Below, piece after piece: positions 5,826 to 10,500 of a stretch of DNA of 13,224 bases (position 1 is its first letter; each line of letters begins with the position of its first letter). The stretch is taken from contig MU646873.1 in NCBI GenBank assembly GCA_026770585.1, forward strand, positions 134,576 to 147,799, read 5' to 3'. A model generated the notes under the pieces. The model worked only from the letters and a program-made list of their open reading frames with translations, was not told where the DNA came from and ran no database searches. Position numbers and translations under genes: made by a program. Source of the stretch: Baffinella frigidus. Its lineage: Eukaryota; Cryptophyceae; Cryptomonadales; Baffinellaceae.

Positions 5826-5942
5826 CAGGGGTACCTCGCTCATAAGAAAGCACCCCCCCCCCAGGACCAGCATAGGGCCCTAGGCGTGGTCCTACTGTAG
5901 GGTCCTAGGGGGGGCTGGTTTCTTGTGAGCGAGGTACCCCTG
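5826..5942. mobile_element. TA-target MITE, uninterrupted copy (117 bp)
   Basis: Same CAGGGGTACCTCGCTCATAA terminal inverted repeats as the 5528 copy, with TA at 5824-5825 and 5943-5944. It preserves the empty site (GTCCTACTGTAGGGTCC) into which the nested element jumped in the other copy. Confidence 0.92.
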
Positions 5943-6100
5943 TACTGCGTCGCTCTGCCTTATTGAACCTGGCCCCGCCATAAATGTTTTAATTTTCCTT
6001 TTCTCTAAATATATTTTAATGCGAGCCCAGATTAAGTCAGGCAGAGCCAGACTGTGCTTAACGCCTCCTCTCCCGCACTCGCTACGCAGCGACGGTGCCG

Positions 6101-6540
6101 CCCAGCGTGGGATAGGCCCGCCTTGGGACAGACAGGCTCGCCTCAGGACAGATGGGCCCGCCTGGGGACGGATAGGCTCGCCTCGGGACAGGCCGGCCCG
6201 CCTCGGGACAGATACGCCCGTCTCGGGATACAAGGGCCCGCCTCGGGACAGACAGGCCCGCCTCGGGACGGATAGGCCCGCCTCAGGGCAGAGAGGCCCG
6301 CCTCGGGACCGACAGGCCCGCCTCGGGGTAGACAGGCCCGCCTCAGGACAGATACACCCGCCTCGGGATACAAGGGCCCGCCTTGGGACAGAGTCACCCC
6401 CCCACGACAGAGAGGCCCGCCTCGGGACAGACTCACCCCCCCGGGACGGACAGGCCCGCCTCGGGACAGAGAGGCCCGCCTCGGGACAGGCAGGCCCGCC
6501 TCGGGACATGCCGGCCTCAAGATAGAGAGGCCGCATCGGG
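6101..6540. repeat. 20-bp GC-rich minisatellite (~21 units)
   Basis: Units of CCTCGGGACAGACAGGCCCG, mostly exactly 20 bp, with two 19-bp units. The pair ACAGATAC..CCCG / CTCGGGATACAAGGG recurs 140 bp apart (6201 and 6341), hinting at a seven-unit higher-order period. There are no spacers, so it is not a CRISPR array. Single or paired units occur at about 2810-2842, 9465-9530, 9700-9740, 10172-10192 and 10996-11016. Confidence 0.93.
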
Positions 6541-6577
6541 GCACTATCTGCGACGGCGGCGGCCTGGCGAACCTGTC

Positions 6578-6635
6578 GTTTTAGGGTTTAGGGTTTAGGG
6601 TTTAGGGTTTAGGGTTAAGGGTTTAAGGTTTAGGG
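6578..6635. repeat. Telomeric-type repeat (TTTAGGG)n
   Basis: Five or more TTTAGGG units, then degenerate ones. Internal position, flanked by the minisatellite and a GA tract. Confidence 0.9.
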
Positions 6636-6715
6636 GCTTGGGTGGCGCTGAGCGTGAGAGAAATAGATTTGTCGATTCGCTGCACCCTACACGGGTATCT
6701 CTTTCTCTCACACAC

Positions 6716-6747
<32 letters not shown>

Positions 6748-6793
6748 GAGATAGAGAGAGAGAGATAGAGAGAGAGAGATAGAGAGAGAGAGA
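6716..6793. repeat. GA/GATA microsatellite
   Basis: (GA)n with interspersed GATA steps. Confidence 0.95.
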
Positions 6794-6794
6794 A

Positions 6795-7222
6795 GTGGGC
6801 TTGGCAGGCCACCAGTGGACGAATTCGCACCGCAGACCTTTAGGTCCTTTAGGTTCTTCGAGCTCCCAACATAGGCGGACACCGGAACTTATCCTGCAGA
6901 AAGGCCATGCTTCCTTTCGGATCACATCAGGCCCCACGGTGCAGAAGGATCGCAACAGACCCAGCACGTCAACTTGAAAATAGCCAGCTGACCAGACTGA
7001 GGTGTGAGAAAGGGGGTGGGAGGGGGGGTGTCGTGGCGGTAGAATCCACTAGGGTTTGACCACTAGGGTTTGACCATCAAGTTGAGTAATACATTCTTTC
7101 TTCCATGGCTTGAAGGGTTGTGGCTGTGTGCTTCCTAAGCGCCGGTATCCGGGGTCAGCCCCTCAACAGGGAGAGTACCGTGGGCGCCGACTTCCCGCGC
7201 CCCTTGGTATAAATCGGAATAA
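6795..7222. other. Largely unassigned stretch with a partial T element
   Basis: Contains the right half of an AGTTGAC element (about 6951-6984: CAGCACGTCAACTTGAAAATAG) and a short CACTAGGGTTTGAC direct duplication (about 7047-7076). A segment at about 7173-7217 (GCGCCGACTTCCCGCGCC..TTGGTATAAATCGG) recurs at about 13129-13166. The next exon of gene 2 would be expected somewhere below 7236 but was not recognised. Confidence 0.4.
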
Positions 7223-7235
7223 TCATCAGAGTGCG

Positions 7236-7400
7236 GGGGGGGTACCTTGGTAATATCCGCACGCGGGGTTATCCCTTAAGTGACCAGTAGGCTCATACGC
7301 CCTACGGTAGGGTCCTAGGACCTGCCTAGGGCGAGTTATGGCGAATATTCACCCTATGGTCACTTAAGGGATAGCGGTCGTCTTCCCCCTCCGCCTCAGC
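7236..7400 (-). pseudogene. Gene 2 exon F fragment F6 (donor side), split by a MITE
   Basis: On the minus strand GCGGAGG..GACGACCGC runs up to TA; the 100-bp MITE (7272-7371) follows, and after the second TA the copy resumes ACCCCGCG..GGATATTACCAAG before the donor GTACCC at 7235. It aligns with the 3' half of exon F5 (D-D-R-Y-N-P-A-Y-G-Y-Y). The donor is intact, and the acceptor and exon start are missing. Confidence 0.75.
7272..7371. mobile_element. 100-bp TA-target MITE inside exon copy F6
   Basis: Same family and length as the nested element at 5600-5699, reverse orientation, TA at 7270-7271 and 7372-7373. The flanks match exon F5 on both sides, so the insertion site can be read exactly. 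Confidence 0.92.
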
Positions 7401-7473
7401 CACTCTCCGAACCCTCGCTCCGCCCCATTCTATTCCCGCGCACCAGTCTGTCTGGCGGGAGGGGGGGGGGTAC

Positions 7474-7587
7474 CGTGGTAATACCCATACGCGGGATTGT
7501 AACGGTCGTCCCCCCCCTCCTCCGCGGCGGCGCGGTGCGCGCTGGACGCCGCTGCAAGGTTCGCGTACCCCAATGCTTGAACCGAGC
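7474..7587 (-). CDS. Gene 2 exon F5, complete
   Basis: 114 nt. The minus strand reads CCCCGCAG, then GC TCG GTT.., encoding SVQALGYANLAAASSAHRAA, then AEEGGDDRYNPAYGYYH, ending CACG|GTACCC. It starts and ends in phase 1, and the GC completes the split Gly codon left by R2. The G-Y-x-N-L-A stretch fits the segment after the RING in SWIM/RING proteins (from memory). The frame stays open past the donor to a stop at 7432-7430, so read-through or retention is possible. It is preceded by four acceptor-side copies and followed by one donor-side copy. Confidence 0.7.
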
Positions 7588-10500
7588 CTGCGGGGCCTGG
7601 GGAGAGGGGGGGCGGCATCAGGGTTGGGGGGTTGCGGGGCAGGAGAAGCGGTCGTCCCCCCCCTCCGCCCTCTGCCAAGAGGGGCGCGCTGGACGCCGCT
7701 GCAAGGTTCGCGTACCCAATCGCCGTGCTCGGCGCGGAGCCTGGGGAGAGTGGGGTTGGCGTCAGGTTGGAGCGGGGCAGGAAAGGCGCTCGTCCCCCCC
7801 ATCCGCCAAGCGGTGCGCGCTCGGCAACGCTCCAAGTTTCACGCATCCAATCGCAGGCACCCAGCCTGCGGGGCCTGCGGAGAGGGGGGTTGGTTAGTGG
7901 TGCGGTGACTGATCTCGCGGAAAGACCCTCTGGGATCGATGCGGGGCGCGCTCGACGCCGCTGCAAGGTTTGCGTACCCCAACGCTTGAACCGAGCCTGC
8001 GGGGCCTGGGGAGAGGGGGAATGGGGTTAGTTCAGAACCGAAATTTTGCACGAGCCCTACGGCCTTGCGAAATACGTTGCTCGACAACGCGCCACAGTTC
8101 GCGTACCGCAGTGCTAGGCGCCGAGCCTGGGGAGAGGGCGTCGTTCAGAACCCCCGAACCCAGCCACTGCGCCGAGCAACTGATTGCGGTAGGCCGTAGC
8201 TTCATGCTATCGCAAGCCTTGGTTTTATCGTAGGAGATGCGTAAGAGATGCGACGCTTGGGTAGGTCCGGTTGTACATTTAGTATCGTCAAGTCACTTGG
8301 TTTGATCCTTCTCTGGCCGCCTCAAGTGTATGGACCGGCATCATAGGTTCAATCAAGGTCTTTTCCGCAGGAGATGCGAAGGGTCGCGTACAGTTGAGGG
8401 TTATCCAGCCGCGAGTTTGCGCCACGAGGGGCCCTAACTCGGGGGGGTCCGCGGCAGGAGTCCCTACCCCCCCTCGACAGTGCAAAAGTCTGATACGGTT
8501 GAGGGTTATACAGCCGCGCGTGTGCAACACGGGAGGCACTAAATCGGGGGGTCCCGCTGCAGGAGTCCCCAGAGATATTGATAATGTATTGCCAAACAAC
8601 CAGCGTCAGTGCCGCACATGCTCGACGCATTGTGCCACTTACTGTACCCCGTGTCGGCCGCGCATACGAGCATTTTCCGGATGGATTCTAACTCCACCTC
8701 CTACGCGTACCCCATCAAGTCGGGTCAGAGCCTGTTCGCATCCACGTCCCGTGGATGCGAACAGGCGCAGGTCATCGTTGCAACGATGACCTGCGCACCA
8801 ATTTGAGTGCGTCTTTCTAATCGCCTCCGCTATTAGTATTGTAGCTGGTACAAAGGGGTCACGTCGGGTCGCTGTTCCCACCTCGCTCACATGTCGCCCT
8901 GCCGGGCCTGCCACGCCATAGGGTGGAGGGGCGGGGGGGGGTGGGGGTGTCCTGCGGGGCCCTGAGAACGGTCTCTGGTCGGCAGCTGGGGCTCAAAACC
9001 TGTGTGGACAACCCTAAACCCTCAACCCTCAACCCTCAAACCTCAACCCTCGACCTTAAACCCTAACCCCCGGCGGTCGAACGGGGCTCGCAACCTGAGG
9101 GGATGGTGGTGCGGCAGAGGGGGCAACAGCGGATTTCTTGCGACCGGCCGCTGAGAGACAATCCTTAAGTCAACATTCTCGCTCATTGGTACACATCCGT
9201 CCACTTTAGAGTGAAAAGGTACCTGAGGGGATGGTGTTGTGGCAGAGCGGGCATGAGCGGATTCCTTGCGACCGCCCCCACATGTCGCTGCGAGACTATC
9301 CTTAAGTCAACACTCTTGGACAGTGGTAGAAATACGTCAACTTTTGGGGGGGAAGTGCCTGAGGGGATGGTGGTGCGGCAGAGGGGGCAGGAGCGGATTC
9401 CTTGCGACCGCCCCCACATGTCGAGGCACCCCTTGTGGAGGTTGTTCCCGCACCTGAAAGGAGATAGGCCCGCGTCAGGAATAAATCAGGGAGAGGCCCG
9501 CCCCAGGACTAGAAACGGGCCCGCCTCAGAACTGGTTGTTCCCACACCTGAAATGGGGCGCCGGGGGGTCGTTTTCGGTCCAAAGTTGACGGGTGTGTAC
9601 CGCGGACCCAGGATGTCAACTTATGGAAAGTCTCGTAAGCGAGCGGCTCCACATGTCGAGGCACCCCTTGTGGAGGTTGTTCCCGCACCTGACATGAGAT
9701 AGGCCCACCTCAGAATCAGAGACAGGCCCGCCTCAGAATTAGATACCACTGGACGAACATGTGAGAGCGTCCTGTACAAAGCTTGCTGAGATGTGCTGCG
9801 ATCCTAGCACAAAAGTTGCCCGGGTTATCAACAGACTTTCGGGTTTCGGTCGCAGGATGGTTTCGGGTTTCGGGTTCAGGGACTCGATTTTCGGGGTTTT
9901 CGGGTTTCGGGTTTCGGGGTTAGGGTTTCGTGTTTCGTGTTTTGGGTTTTGGGTGTAGAAATTGTACCCGTCGCTGCACCACGCGAGCTCTTCGCTCTCG
10001 CCGAGCGCCTCGAAGCAGATCGTGCACTCGCCCTGGTGGTGGGTTATCGCGTTGGAATACACGGTGGACCCTACCTTTTATTTTTCTCCCTCTCTCTCTC
10101 CCTCCCTCTCTCCCTCCCTCTCTTTCTCTCCCTCTCTCTCTCTCTCCCTCTCTCTCTCTCTGAGGACGGATTTCGGGACGGGCCCGCCTCAGGTGCAAAG
10201 GCCGGCAACGAGACGTTGAGCCCGATGGGCTTCGGGGTGAGTGAAGGCAGATGGTACACTTTTCCTGATGGTGGGTTGTGTCGTCGGAATACACGGATTC
10301 ATTGGAACATATAGTGGCCATATTGGTAGGAGGTGGAGTTAGAATCCATCCGGAAAATGCTCGTATGAGCGGCCGACACGGGGTACAGTAAGTGGCACAA
10401 TGCGTCGAGCATGTGCGGCGCTGACGCTGGTTGTTTGGCAATAAATTATCAATCTCTCTAGTGGCCATATTTGATGGTGTCTTGGTGTGTTGGATTACAC

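Noticed and set aside
6121-6530. CRISPR array
   Set aside because: Head-to-tail 20-bp units with no spacers, in a eukaryotic context.
5892-6544. Long open frames (up to 214 codons) on both strands across the 20-bp repeat
   Set aside because: The repeat has no stop codon in several frames, so open frames on both strands are expected by chance. No family match, no splice context; 20 is not a multiple of 3, so the 'protein' repeats only after 60 bp.
7326-8087. Overlapping open frames of 80-178 codons on both strands
   Set aside because: They are produced by GC-rich tandem F exon copies; only the short exon-like cores after CCCCAG acceptors are credible.
9211-9702. 163-codon plus-strand open frame
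   Set aside because: It is the antisense shadow of the R2 exon copies, whose minus-strand reading gives a recognisable RING half with matching splice phases.
8571-10458. Cys-rich peptide (C-x2-C..C-x3-C-x2-C) in one frame of element U
   Set aside because: U is an insertion with a 13-bp target duplication; the cysteines are not supported by any splice context or zinc-finger family.
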